Shown in pieces: positions 53,985 through 62,852 of a DNA stretch of 64,000 nucleotides (position 1 is its first letter; each line of letters opens with the position of its first letter). Position numbers and translations under genes: made by a program. The notes under the pieces were generated by a model. It was given only the letters and a program-made list of their open reading frames with translations. It made no database searches and was not told where the DNA came from. The DNA comes from Clostridiales bacterium (GTDB lineage Bacteria > Bacillota > Clostridia > Oscillospirales > CAG-272), in contig QALR01000013.1 in NCBI GenBank assembly GCA_003150035.1, positions 67,421 to 131,420 on the forward strand, written 5' to 3'.

Positions 53985-54525
53985 GATTGATTACCTCCCA
54001 TCGTTCAAAAAATCTTTTGCTTTTTGGCATAATTATATCTAGGCTAGTAGCCAAATCAGCCGCTATAATATCCGCTAATTGCTTATCGCAATGGATATAC
54101 TCAATTTCAATTTCATAGTCAATCATACCCAAGTACATACTTGTATCGAAACAGATCTTACTTCCTTCACCAAAATGTAGCTCTTTTCTCTCAGTAACCA
54201 AACATCCTTTTAATTCAAGATCCCCATTGGTATCGCCAATTCTAAACGATAATGGCAAATCTTCGAGTGTTCCTGCATATTCATCACTACATAACAATGC
54301 ATTCTGCTCGTCTCTATGACATTTTATTTGCCATTTTAATTTCTCCCCAACTTGTCTAACGCGTACCGTTATATTTCTTGTATTTAATAAATTATCTTGT
54401 GTATCGTAGTAGTAATTAATTTGGATGTTATTGCCCCTTATTTCAAACTTCGGCTTCAAGCGCTCCAATATACTATTAAATTGCTCTTTACTCATTAAAT
54501 ACTTATATTCAACTTCTTTTAGCAT
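53956..54525 (-). CDS. CYTH-domain protein
   Basis: A 189-residue protein with the ExExK signature at its N-terminus (KEVEYKYLM), then YYYDTQDNLL, VRVRQ and a DYEIEIEY block: a CYTH tunnel fold that binds triphosphates with metal. Family members include thiamine-triphosphatase, RNA triphosphatase and class IV adenylate cyclase. Why it is in this locus is not clear; it might hydrolyse or use a nucleotide by-product. Overlaps genes on both sides. Confidence 0.85.
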   Translation of the reverse strand: MLKEVEYKYLMSKEQFNSILERLKPKFEIRGNNIQINYYYDTQDNLLNTRNITVRVRQVGEKLKWQIKCHRDEQNALLCSDEYAGTLEDLPLSFRIGDTNGDLELKGCLVTERKELHFGEGSKICFDTSMYLGMIDYEIEIEYIHCDKQLADIIAADLATSLDIIMPKSKRFFERWEVINRGKSAVTLC

Positions 54526-55840
54526 TTCGCATCACCTTTCCCGAAGCATTTTTAGGTATTTCATCCACGATATCAATCACATCAGGTAACTGATAGGATA
54601 ATAAAAGTTTCTTGCATATACAAAACACTTCGACCTTATTCAATGCAGTTACAACTTTAATATGTATTTTCTCACTAACAGTATCATTTTTCACACCAAA
54701 TGCTAACACATCAATTATTCTTTCGTCCTGTTTTAGAGCATTCTCAATTTCTTGCGGATAAATGTTCATCCCAGAACGTATTATCATATTGTCCTTTCGG
54801 CATTTTAGATACACTCTACCAAAATCATCGATTTGAGCAATGTCACCTGTATGGAGCCATCCATCATAAAGTACACGACTTGTTGTCGGCAAATCATTAT
54901 AGTATCCCTTCATAATGCTTTTGCCTCTCAACAGCAATTCTCCATTCTCGATTTTAATCTCAAGCGAGGAAAGAGGCACACCTATTGATAACGGCCTTTT
55001 GTCAAACTCTTCTGGTGGAAGATAAAAAGCCCTTGGACTTGCCTCTGTCAAACCATATACATTGTAAATGTCAGTTTGCGGAAATGCCTTACGTATAGCA
55101 TCTGCTGCTCTTTGTGTCATACATTCGCCGCTTACTGCAATAACTCTCAAAACAAAAGGAGTTTTACTCTTCATATTCAATGCAGACAAATGATAAAGCA
55201 ACGTAGGAGTCCCGCAAAGAACAGTGATTCCTTTATCCCTTCCAAATCCCAATATTTTTGATGGAACAAAACCATCAGCAAAAAAACTGATTCTCACACC
55301 TTTAATTAGCGAAATCAATAGTTCACCTGTCAGCACCGCACAGTGATACACTGGTCTTGCTATGAGAATGTGATCTGAATCGTTTATTTGAAAATACTTT
55401 TCGATATCAATTAAATTAGCAATAAGATTGTTCTCGGTAATCATAGCGCCTTTGGGATTACCAGTTGTTCCTGATGTACACATTATCAATGCGACATCTG
55501 ACAGATCTTCGGATTCTGGTTCGAATTTTGATAACTGTACGATTCCATCCTGTGTTATAAGATGTGATAGTTTTGTTATATTAATAATACGTTGTACATG
55601 TTTATCTCCGTATTTTTTAGACAAAGGAACTGCCGTCTTACCTGCATAAAAACATGCAAGCAATGCTATCGCCGTATCCAAATCCGAATCACAGAATAGT
55701 CCGTACTTATCGTATATTAACGTATTTCCAAGTGCTTCTGCTCGATCTATAATTTCCAAAAACGAAAATGACCTGTAATCATCTGATATAACCTGTTCCG
55801 AATGTTCGAGCATCCTATTTTTTATAAACTCGTATAACAC
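54509..55840 (-). CDS. AMP-dependent acyl/aryl ligase
   Basis: A 443-residue adenylating enzyme from GTG 55840 behind GGAGGG. Motifs: MCTSGTTGNPKGAMI (A3), YGLTEASPRAFYLP (A5), GWLHTGDIAQIDDFGRVYLK (A7-A8), IIRSGMNIYPQEIEN and the C-terminal NASGKVMR with catalytic Lys. It is slightly short for the family at the N-terminus. The ACP gene lies 2 bp upstream, so it probably activates a carboxylic acid and loads it on that carrier. Confidence 0.9.
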   Translation of the reverse strand: MLYEFIKNRMLEHSEQVISDDYRSFSFLEIIDRAEALGNTLIYDKYGLFCDSDLDTAIALLACFYAGKTAVPLSKKYGDKHVQRIINITKLSHLITQDGIVQLSKFEPESEDLSDVALIMCTSGTTGNPKGAMITENNLIANLIDIEKYFQINDSDHILIARPVYHCAVLTGELLISLIKGVRISFFADGFVPSKILGFGRDKGITVLCGTPTLLYHLSALNMKSKTPFVLRVIAVSGECMTQRAADAIRKAFPQTDIYNVYGLTEASPRAFYLPPEEFDKRPLSIGVPLSSLEIKIENGELLLRGKSIMKGYYNDLPTTSRVLYDGWLHTGDIAQIDDFGRVYLKCRKDNMIIRSGMNIYPQEIENALKQDERIIDVLAFGVKNDTVSEKIHIKVVTALNKVEVFCICKKLLLSYQLPDVIDIVDEIPKNASGKVMRNAKRS

Positions 55841-55842
55841 AA

Positions 55843-56082
55843 TTATCCCTCCGTATACTTGTCAACGAGTGAATAGATACTTCCCACCGTTTTTAGGTTA
55901 GCTGGATCCAAATCACTTTCGTCAAATTCAATATTGAACCGTTCTTCCAAGTCTACAACAAGCTCAACTAAACCTAGACTATCAATTCCCAAATCTCCCT
56001 TAAGTTCCATCTCAGCAGTAATCGTTTCCGAAAATTTCTTCTCCATAATTATCGAATTAACAATATTCCTTGTATCAATCAT
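55843..56082 (-). CDS. Acyl carrier protein (second copy)
   Basis: A 79-residue ACP from ATG 56082 behind AAAGGAG. Site GIDSLGLVELVVDLEERF with S35. It is closer to fatty-acid or polyketide ACPs than the first copy. Encoded between a kinase-like gene and the AMP-ligase with almost no gaps. Confidence 0.92.
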   Translation of the reverse strand: MIDTRNIVNSIIMEKKFSETITAEMELKGDLGIDSLGLVELVVDLEERFNIEFDESDLDPANLKTVGSIYSLVDKYTEG

Positions 56083-56099
56083 CGTTACATCTCCTTTTT

Positions 56100-56735
56100 T
56101 CACTTAATTAAAATTTTCTCAACTTCGAATTCAACACGCTTAAAGCACACATCCTCAGATAAAAGTGTAGAAATAACAACCCCATTATTATCACGCGCTA
56201 TCGTCACATACAAATCATGTAGTTTTTTCTGAAGTTGAACATCTATATACCGATTTTTTTCTTCCGGTCTATCCCTTACGCGTCGTATGGCTTCATCAAC
56301 TGGAACATTTAAAAAGAACGCCACATTAGGTTTGAGTATTGACTTTGCAACATCATATATCCATGTATCCCCCTCAAAACCTCTTGCTATTAGATTTGCC
56401 AAACAAGAATAAAAGTATCTATCGCTTATTACTATGTACCCTTCTTTCAATTTTTGAGATATAACTCGATTTGTATGCTGTACGCGATCAGAAGCACATA
56501 AAAGAGACAGAGCTCGATAATCGAAGGCATCGTGTGTTGGAGAATCCATATATGTCCTGAAAATCTCAGAATTACGCACAAAATCCGTCGGCTGCTTAGT
56601 AAGATATACTTTGTGTCCCTTGCTTTCAAGCCAATCAACAAGTCGTTTTATCTGTGTTGTCTTGCCACATCCATCAAGGCCGCAAAACGTTATTAGTTTT
56701 CCTTCAAACTCGTTCTTTTGCATCTCAAGTTGCAT
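56100..56735 (-). CDS. Thymidylate-kinase-like protein
   Basis: A 211-residue protein, ATG 56735 behind GGAGG. P-loop FCGLDGCGKTTQIKRL, the DR(Y) motif ISDRYFYSCLA and a lid RPEEKNRYID fit the dTMP kinase family. Similar kinase-like proteins without metabolic need turn up in peptide natural-product loci. As the host needs its own dTMP kinase, this copy is likely specialised, perhaps to phosphorylate the product or an intermediate. Overlaps the NTP_transf_5 gene by 11 bases. Confidence 0.82.
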   Translation of the reverse strand: MQLEMQKNEFEGKLITFCGLDGCGKTTQIKRLVDWLESKGHKVYLTKQPTDFVRNSEIFRTYMDSPTHDAFDYRALSLLCASDRVQHTNRVISQKLKEGYIVISDRYFYSCLANLIARGFEGDTWIYDVAKSILKPNVAFFLNVPVDEAIRRVRDRPEEKNRYIDVQLQKKLHDLYVTIARDNNGVVISTLLSEDVCFKRVEFEVEKILIK

Positions 56736-57798
56736 GTAATAACCTCCTTCTGTTACTGCAAAATATCCAGTCGTTGTAATCCAAGTCAAAAGAATATCTC
56801 TTTTCCTGTTGCGGATCAATAATCTGGTTCATGAAAGATAAATCGTTTGGTCGAATTTTATTCAAAAGTTTTTCCACAAACGAATTGCTTATACAGAACA
56901 GTTTCTTTGTATTGTAGAATGTATAATAGCACTCTTTGTGTAGTCCAACCTCATCAACCCTCTGAATCAATTTTTCACAATAATCCTCATTCAAATGTTG
57001 ATTCAAGTACATATATATATCGCAATATTTATACAAAGATATATCTCTACCCATTTCCACCCAACTCATAACTGTTGCTTCTTTATATAAGTGAGCACAA
57101 AGGTGAAGAAGAAAATCTACATCATTAAGGGTAGATATAGCATCAAAAATCAAAGGTTGCGTTTTCTCCAGAAATGTCCGAACAATCGATTCATCCATTC
57201 CGGGGCTAAAGCCAAGACTAAAATTAACATCAATCTCTAGATACTTCATGCCTGGCATATCCACTTCCTTTACAAAAGGCACTGTTTCGCCTCGGTTCAT
57301 ACGTGAGGATATGATTTCTTTTCTGTCTGCAGGAACAAAAATCTCATTTTTGATATTCCCTTGTTTGAAATCGTACTTCTTTAGGATATTGGAAAGCTCT
57401 GTAACATGTTCAGGATCGATCAATATATCTATATCGTTTGATGTCCTTAGTCCATGTGGATACAACCCAACAAGATAGGCCCCCTTTAAAAAGGCATACG
57501 GAAAGTTCATATGAGTACATGCTTTCGCTAACGATTGTGTCGCTTTAATAAAACTCTCTGTTTTCATTGAATTGTATTCGTATATGGCTTTTAATGAATT
57601 CCGAAATTCTCGGTTAACCTTTTGTAAAAGTTCGTTTCGCAAGAGTGTGAAATATGCGATAGCACCAACTCGATTAAACAACAATTGCCCCAAAATGTAC
57701 GGATAATCCATTTTTTCGCCCATTAGTTCGATTAGAACATTTTTCTCCGCTCGTTCCCCTTTAATTGTTTCAAGAATAAATTTGTTTTCGTTCTTCAT
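56725..57798 (-). CDS. NTP_transf_5-type nucleotidyltransferase (second copy)
   Basis: A 357-residue protein, ATG 57798. Core motif GLRTSNDIDILIDPEHV with FAFLKGAYLVGLYP-like block just before (AFLKGAYLVGLYP), then LEIDVNFSLGF. Same family as 39921-40841 but longer and diverged. It overlaps the ABC gene upstream by 29 bases and the kinase-like gene downstream. Pairing with a kinase suggests a nucleotidyl or phosphoryl step on the product or on a transporter-linked substrate; not proven. Confidence 0.85.
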   Translation of the reverse strand: MKNENKFILETIKGERAEKNVLIELMGEKMDYPYILGQLLFNRVGAIAYFTLLRNELLQKVNREFRNSLKAIYEYNSMKTESFIKATQSLAKACTHMNFPYAFLKGAYLVGLYPHGLRTSNDIDILIDPEHVTELSNILKKYDFKQGNIKNEIFVPADRKEIISSRMNRGETVPFVKEVDMPGMKYLEIDVNFSLGFSPGMDESIVRTFLEKTQPLIFDAISTLNDVDFLLHLCAHLYKEATVMSWVEMGRDISLYKYCDIYMYLNQHLNEDYCEKLIQRVDEVGLHKECYYTFYNTKKLFCISNSFVEKLLNKIRPNDLSFMNQIIDPQQEKRYSFDLDYNDWIFCSNRRRLLHAT

Positions 57799-59518
57799 TG
57801 CTCATGCCCTCCACTAAATTCATATAGTACTTATTGTTGTTTTTCAATTCATCATGAGTTCCTTGTGCAGCAATTCTGCCGTCTTTCATTACAATGATCT
57901 TTTTGGCTCTTAGTACTGTCGCCGGCTTATGAGCTATTACAATAACCGTTAGGTTCTCAAATATCTTATTGATTGAATCATTTATAATATCCTCAGACTG
58001 CTTGTCCAATGCGCTTGTAGCCTCATCAAAAACAATAATCTGCGGATGACGCAAAAGCGCTGCAGCTATAGAGAGGCGTTGCTTTTGTCCACCTGATAAT
58101 TTCACGCCACGTTCTCCGATTACTGTTTCAAAGCCATTAGGTTGTTCGGTAATGAAGTCATAAATGTTTGCCATTCTACATGCATCTATCATATCTTTCT
58201 CCGTTGCATCTTCATTTGCAATTAACAGATTTTCTCGTATTGACATATTGAACAGGTAATTATCTTGCATCACAACCCCAATAAGGTCGGACATATTTTC
58301 AGTACTTATATTTGTTATATCTTCATCATCAAAAAAGATTGTTCCAGTTTCCTTTTCGTATAATCCCAATAAAAGTTTGGCTAATGTCGTTTTTCCGCAA
58401 CCAGTCTTTCCTACGATTGCAATATAGTCCCCCTTGTTAATTTGCAAATCCACATGTTTCAAAACAGATTGGCCGTTTACGTAAGAAAAACAAACATCGT
58501 CAAATCTGATGCAATCATTTAACTTCTTCATACTAACTAAACCTTTACTCTCTTCTGGAAAAGAAAATGTTTCAAATACACGTTCATAGTATGGAGAATT
58601 TGTTTTCAACGCTATCCGCTTAGCATTTACGCTTTCCATTGATGAAAAAAGCATCGAAAAATACTCCGAAAACATTATCAAAGTCCCAACCGATATCTCC
58701 TGCTTTGCAACAAAGAATGCACCGATCATATAAACCAAAACCTTCGTAAGATAATTGCTCTTGAAATCATTAAAAACCTCTTTATACGCCCAAAAGCGAA
58801 TCGACTTTAGTCCTAACGTTGCTAAAATCTCCTGAAATCCTCTGAAGCGTTTAATAAACACTTCTTCTGAATTTTGAACTTTTATTTCCCGCCAAAATTG
58901 AAGTGAATTATGCGTTGAGGTATAGTATCTACTATTAACGCTACGGATTTCCATGTTTATTTGCTTTGTACCGTTTCCTATCAAAGTATCTACGATAAAT
59001 ACGATTGGCAAAACAAGAATGCAAAGCACAGTCATTCGCCAACTAATCGCTATAGAAGTTATAACAGTAAATGTAAGCAATAAAATCCCATACAAATAAT
59101 TTACAACTTGTTCTCCAACAAAATCACCAAGAGCATCAACATCGTCTATCATCCTCATTTTCAACTCTCCGACATCCTTTTTTTCGATAAAGGAAAATGG
59201 AGATCCTCTATATTTTGCAAAAACATCTTTTCGAAGACGAAATACAAATGAATTATGTATGCAATTGTTCATTTTCAAGGACAATCCATCAATAATAGTT
59301 CTTATAAGAAAAGCTCCAAGCATGCCAACTACAACGATCCAAAACTTTTGACTATCCCTTTTATACATAACTTCGTCAACCAAAATTTGAAAGATTTTCG
59401 GTGATATAAGAGATATCGGAATCGAAATTAGATTTAAGACAATAAGTCCGATAACCGCCCATCTTACATGGTATATGTACCCTTTTATATTCTTTAAAAC
59501 ATACAATCTTTGTTTCAT
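57770..59518 (-). CDS. ABC half-transporter B
   Basis: A 582-residue fused membrane-ATPase protein, ATG 59518 behind GGGAGGTG. Walker A GKTGCGKTT, signature LSGGQKQRLSIAAALLR, Walker B IIVFDEATSALD. It follows half-transporter A with a 6-bp overlap zone and differs from it in sequence, so a heterodimeric exporter is likely. No peptidase domain. Confidence 0.9.
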   Translation of the reverse strand: MKQRLYVLKNIKGYIYHVRWAVIGLIVLNLISIPISLISPKIFQILVDEVMYKRDSQKFWIVVVGMLGAFLIRTIIDGLSLKMNNCIHNSFVFRLRKDVFAKYRGSPFSFIEKKDVGELKMRMIDDVDALGDFVGEQVVNYLYGILLLTFTVITSIAISWRMTVLCILVLPIVFIVDTLIGNGTKQINMEIRSVNSRYYTSTHNSLQFWREIKVQNSEEVFIKRFRGFQEILATLGLKSIRFWAYKEVFNDFKSNYLTKVLVYMIGAFFVAKQEISVGTLIMFSEYFSMLFSSMESVNAKRIALKTNSPYYERVFETFSFPEESKGLVSMKKLNDCIRFDDVCFSYVNGQSVLKHVDLQINKGDYIAIVGKTGCGKTTLAKLLLGLYEKETGTIFFDDEDITNISTENMSDLIGVVMQDNYLFNMSIRENLLIANEDATEKDMIDACRMANIYDFITEQPNGFETVIGERGVKLSGGQKQRLSIAAALLRHPQIIVFDEATSALDKQSEDIINDSINKIFENLTVIVIAHKPATVLRAKKIIVMKDGRIAAQGTHDELKNNNKYYMNLVEGMSNEERKQIYS

Positions 59519-59523
59519 ATTAA

Positions 59524-61233
59524 TCACCTCCCAAACAGAACCATATAGGTTGGTGATTTGCGTATCAAGCTTTCATGCGTTCCAACGGCTTCTGCGGTAT
59601 AGTTATTGATAACTACGATTTTGTCACAATCTCGTATAGATTCAAATCTGTGCGACACAACCAAAACTGTTGCTTTTCCGAGTATTGTTTTTATCGCTTG
59701 CAAAACGACCTTTTCCGTTTCTACATCAAGAGCCGACGTGGCTTCGTCCATGATAATGAATTCTGGTTTTCGCAAGAGCATTCGGGCAATCATCAATCGT
59801 TGTTTTTGTCCTCCAGATAAATTATGTGAAGTTGCGCTGATTACTGTGTCCACCTTTTTAGGCAACGTATTCACTATCTCCAATAGTTCAACCGCTTGTA
59901 AAGCAGAATATATATCCTCATCTGAATATTCTTCTCCAAGATTCAAGTTGTATCGAATCGTATCTTCAAATATCATTACATCCTGTGATACCACACCTAA
60001 TCGTTTCCTCAACTGCGCTTGATTGATTTGGGGTAACGGTATCCCATTGATTAATATATCCCCACTGTTTACCGGATATAATCCAAGCAACAACGAAGTA
60101 ACCGTTGTTTTTCCATTGCCACTCTGACCCACGATACCAACCTTTTCGCCAAAGTTAATAAGCATATTAAAATCCTTTAGAACTGGACTTCCTTTTTCAT
60201 ACTCAAACCCAACATTTTTAAATTCTACAGTATTGATTCTTTTAACCTCTACATGACCGCTTACATCTTGTTCTAATTCCAGTATTTCTGTCACTCGATC
60301 AATACTAACTTTCCTGATATACCAATCTTGCCAAATCCTCAATATCCAATTAAATTTTCTATGCAACAAAGATACATACTGGATTACAGCCAAAAACAAA
60401 CCTACACTCAAACTATCGCGTAAAACAAAAAATACAGACACACCATAAATGCTTATTGTTGAGAGTATGTTTATCAGTTCGATATATTTGTTCACAGTAA
60501 AACTGACTCCTCGTGTTTTATTGCCGAGCAAAAGCAGTTTTTGTATGGGCGCTATTATCTTTTTCTCTGCCCAAGAAAAAGCGTTTAATATTTTAATTTC
60601 TCGGATACCTTTTAATACCTCGTATAATCTTCCAGTTAATTCCCCGGAAAGTTCTCTACTTGCCCGTGAATATTTTTCTGTAAATCTCCCGCCAATCCTC
60701 GTAAACACAATCGGCAATATTGCTGCAATAACTAAAAGAGCCGCAATAAAGCCATTTATCTGTGCTACAACAATAATAATTCCTGCGCACATGAAGACTG
60801 AATTGATGAAATGAAAAAGGTTCCTTTGAACAACGTGAATAAACTGCTCGCTGTCATAATCAATTCGTGTCATAAGATCACCACTGTTCATTCTGGATAA
60901 ATAAGAAGCTTTCGAATAAATTACGCTTTTAAACATTTCATTCTTAATATCAAGAATATAGTGGTTATTTAGATACTGCCAAACAAATGCGTAAATAAAA
61001 TTGAACGCTGTTGATATTATAAACAGTATACAGTAATCCCTAATTACAATAGGCAAAAGACTATAATTGCTTCCATACAAAACATCATCCGTGAGCCTTG
61101 TTAAATTCAAAGGGAGAAAAACAGAAACCGCATATGATACCAAAATGCAAATTTCCGCTATAAGAAAAGCGATTAGATATCTTTTCCCAAATTTCCATAT
61201 GTAATTTAACCTACTAGTTTTTTCACCATACAT
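59524..61233 (-). CDS. ABC half-transporter A
   Basis: A 569-residue protein, ATG 61233 behind AAGGTGG. Walker A GQSGNGKTT, signature LSGGQKQRLMIARMLLR, Walker B FIIMDEATSALD. First gene of the long right-hand operon, which then runs through transporter B, NTP_transf_5, kinase, ACP, ligase, CYTH and BtrH-like genes. Probably exports the product of the module or gives self-protection. Confidence 0.9.
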   Translation of the reverse strand: MYGEKTSRLNYIWKFGKRYLIAFLIAEICILVSYAVSVFLPLNLTRLTDDVLYGSNYSLLPIVIRDYCILFIISTAFNFIYAFVWQYLNNHYILDIKNEMFKSVIYSKASYLSRMNSGDLMTRIDYDSEQFIHVVQRNLFHFINSVFMCAGIIIVVAQINGFIAALLVIAAILPIVFTRIGGRFTEKYSRASRELSGELTGRLYEVLKGIREIKILNAFSWAEKKIIAPIQKLLLLGNKTRGVSFTVNKYIELINILSTISIYGVSVFFVLRDSLSVGLFLAVIQYVSLLHRKFNWILRIWQDWYIRKVSIDRVTEILELEQDVSGHVEVKRINTVEFKNVGFEYEKGSPVLKDFNMLINFGEKVGIVGQSGNGKTTVTSLLLGLYPVNSGDILINGIPLPQINQAQLRKRLGVVSQDVMIFEDTIRYNLNLGEEYSDEDIYSALQAVELLEIVNTLPKKVDTVISATSHNLSGGQKQRLMIARMLLRKPEFIIMDEATSALDVETEKVVLQAIKTILGKATVLVVSHRFESIRDCDKIVVINNYTAEAVGTHESLIRKSPTYMVLFGR

Positions 61234-61245
61234 TATTTCCACCAC

Positions 61246-61486
61246 CTTAACCTGTCGTTAATTCTTCTTTGCTCATATGTTACCACAAGACACATTTTGA
61301 TAGTTTTCCTCAAGGCACAGATATGTGTACTTCCGACTTTTTTACACTGTGCTGTTTCCAACTGATTATACTTTGTTTCCCATCATTTCATAACATCTTC
61401 AATATATTTATAGAACGCTAAGTACGGGTTATAATATTAAAAAATATGTCTAATCAACACGAAAAAGAGCGAGGGGATACAGATGT
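61246..61486. promoter_or_regulatory. Divergent intergenic region
   Basis: A 241-nt AT-rich gap between the right-hand operon (minus) and the second AraC gene (plus). It must hold promoters both ways and is the natural place for AraC binding sites. I could not define boxes with confidence. Confidence 0.5.
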
Positions 61487-62440
61487 ATGTTTATTGGCAC
61501 AATCAACAAATTAGATGTAAACAGAACAGTACTGGTTGAAACTCATTATGTAGATCGATTCGATCCTACATATTTGTCAAACGACTGCTTTAGCATCGTC
61601 ATAATCAAAAATGGTAGTCTAACAGTACGAATAGAAGATAAGTACTGTCACATTCCTGCTCCTGTAGCCATTTGTCTGGATGAAAAAAAGAACATCAAGG
61701 TTCTTTCAAACAGTAGTTCCGATGTCCGAATCATCAAGTTCGATCCACAATTTTTAAATGTGAATATGTTCATCGACACAATACGTAGTTGTAAGTACGA
61801 GCATTTATGTCAACAACATGCATTCTTTCAACTCTCACCATTTGTCACAGATGATATTAGCAAATCGTGTATAAGAATTAGTAAGGATGTGCTCAACAAA
61901 ATCGAGAGTTCGTTTGACAATCTAACGAAAAATCTTGAAGAACAAGCTGATTGGTATTGGTCATGTCGCGCGAGATCGTACTTTATCGATATAATAAATA
62001 TTCTTGAAAGAATTTATCACAACTTTTATATAGAAGAATCCTATGACGTTTGTATAAAGGTTGCTATTTCAAGTGAATTCAAACGTTTACTTACATACAT
62101 CAATACCCATTTAGAAGAAAAGCAGACATTAGATTCTTTATATTCAATGTTTAGAATTAATAAGAACCAAATAGAAAACTTATTCAAGGAATATCTAAAT
62201 ACAACCTTTTACGATTATCTTAGAAATCGTAGATTTGAAGAAGCTACATACTATTTGCGTTTTACCGAATTAGACGGCGAACAGATTGCATCACGAATCG
62301 GACTTTCATCATCTCAAAACTTTTGTAAATTTTTCAAAAAAATGAGTGGTACTACACCAAATTCTTTTCGAAAAGAAATGGTTGCTAAAAGAAAAAACGA
62401 CGCAGAATTATCTGAAATAATTTGCCAGAGAAAAAATTAA
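61487..62440 (+). CDS. AraC-family regulator (second copy)
   Basis: A 317-residue protein behind GAGGGG. The C-terminal HTH region (LDSLYSMFRINKNQIENLFK, EQIASRIGLSSSQNFCKFFK) and the sensing-domain block LEEQADWYWSCRARSYFIDI pair it with the regulator at 51715-52647. It is divergent from the transporter-led operon and probably controls it. A terminator follows at once. Confidence 0.92.
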   Translation: MFIGTINKLDVNRTVLVETHYVDRFDPTYLSNDCFSIVIIKNGSLTVRIEDKYCHIPAPVAICLDEKKNIKVLSNSSSDVRIIKFDPQFLNVNMFIDTIRSCKYEHLCQQHAFFQLSPFVTDDISKSCIRISKDVLNKIESSFDNLTKNLEEQADWYWSCRARSYFIDIINILERIYHNFYIEESYDVCIKVAISSEFKRLLTYINTHLEEKQTLDSLYSMFRINKNQIENLFKEYLNTTFYDYLRNRRFEEATYYLRFTELDGEQIASRIGLSSSQNFCKFFKKMSGTTPNSFRKEMVAKRKNDAELSEIICQRKN

Positions 62441-62480
62441 ACAGGTGGAGCAATACGCAAACGACTCCACCTGTTGTTTT
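62440..62480 (+). terminator. Rho-independent terminator after AraC
   Basis: An 11-bp stem AACAGGTGGAG/CTCCACCTGTT (62440-62450 with 62465-62475) and a GTTTTATTTT tail. Confidence 0.88.
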
Positions 62481-62852
62481 ATTTTAGAAGAAACAAAAAT
62501 GTAATTTGTCCATTTTTGTGAACACGCACTGTTCATTTTGAGTTTACCACTTCAAGGCAGAGCAAAATGAACACAGAGGATCGAGACATACACAGTATAA
62601 CAAACGAAACATTGACAATTAAAAAAGTACGCGACAAAAGTTGAAAAAGATGAGTTGAAAATATTAGAAAGTGACCATCTAGAAAAAGAGCGTTATATTG
62701 TGATATTTGCGACAATGTTTTTTATATATCAATCATAAGATGGAAATCCTTTTGATAAGGTACAATAAATTTCGCAAAAAGAAAAGACATGGTTTGCAAA
62801 AGTCTGGTAGAATGAAGTTGCGACACGCCATTCTGAAAGGAGACAACAAACC
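62481..62852. other. Spacer including the IS256 left end
   Basis: No gene supported. GTTCATTTTG (62531-62540) is an inverted repeat of CAAAATGAAC (62563-62572). The IS256 left tip must lie in this stretch, probably near 62735, but the partner end is outside the window and I cannot define it. Confidence 0.45.
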
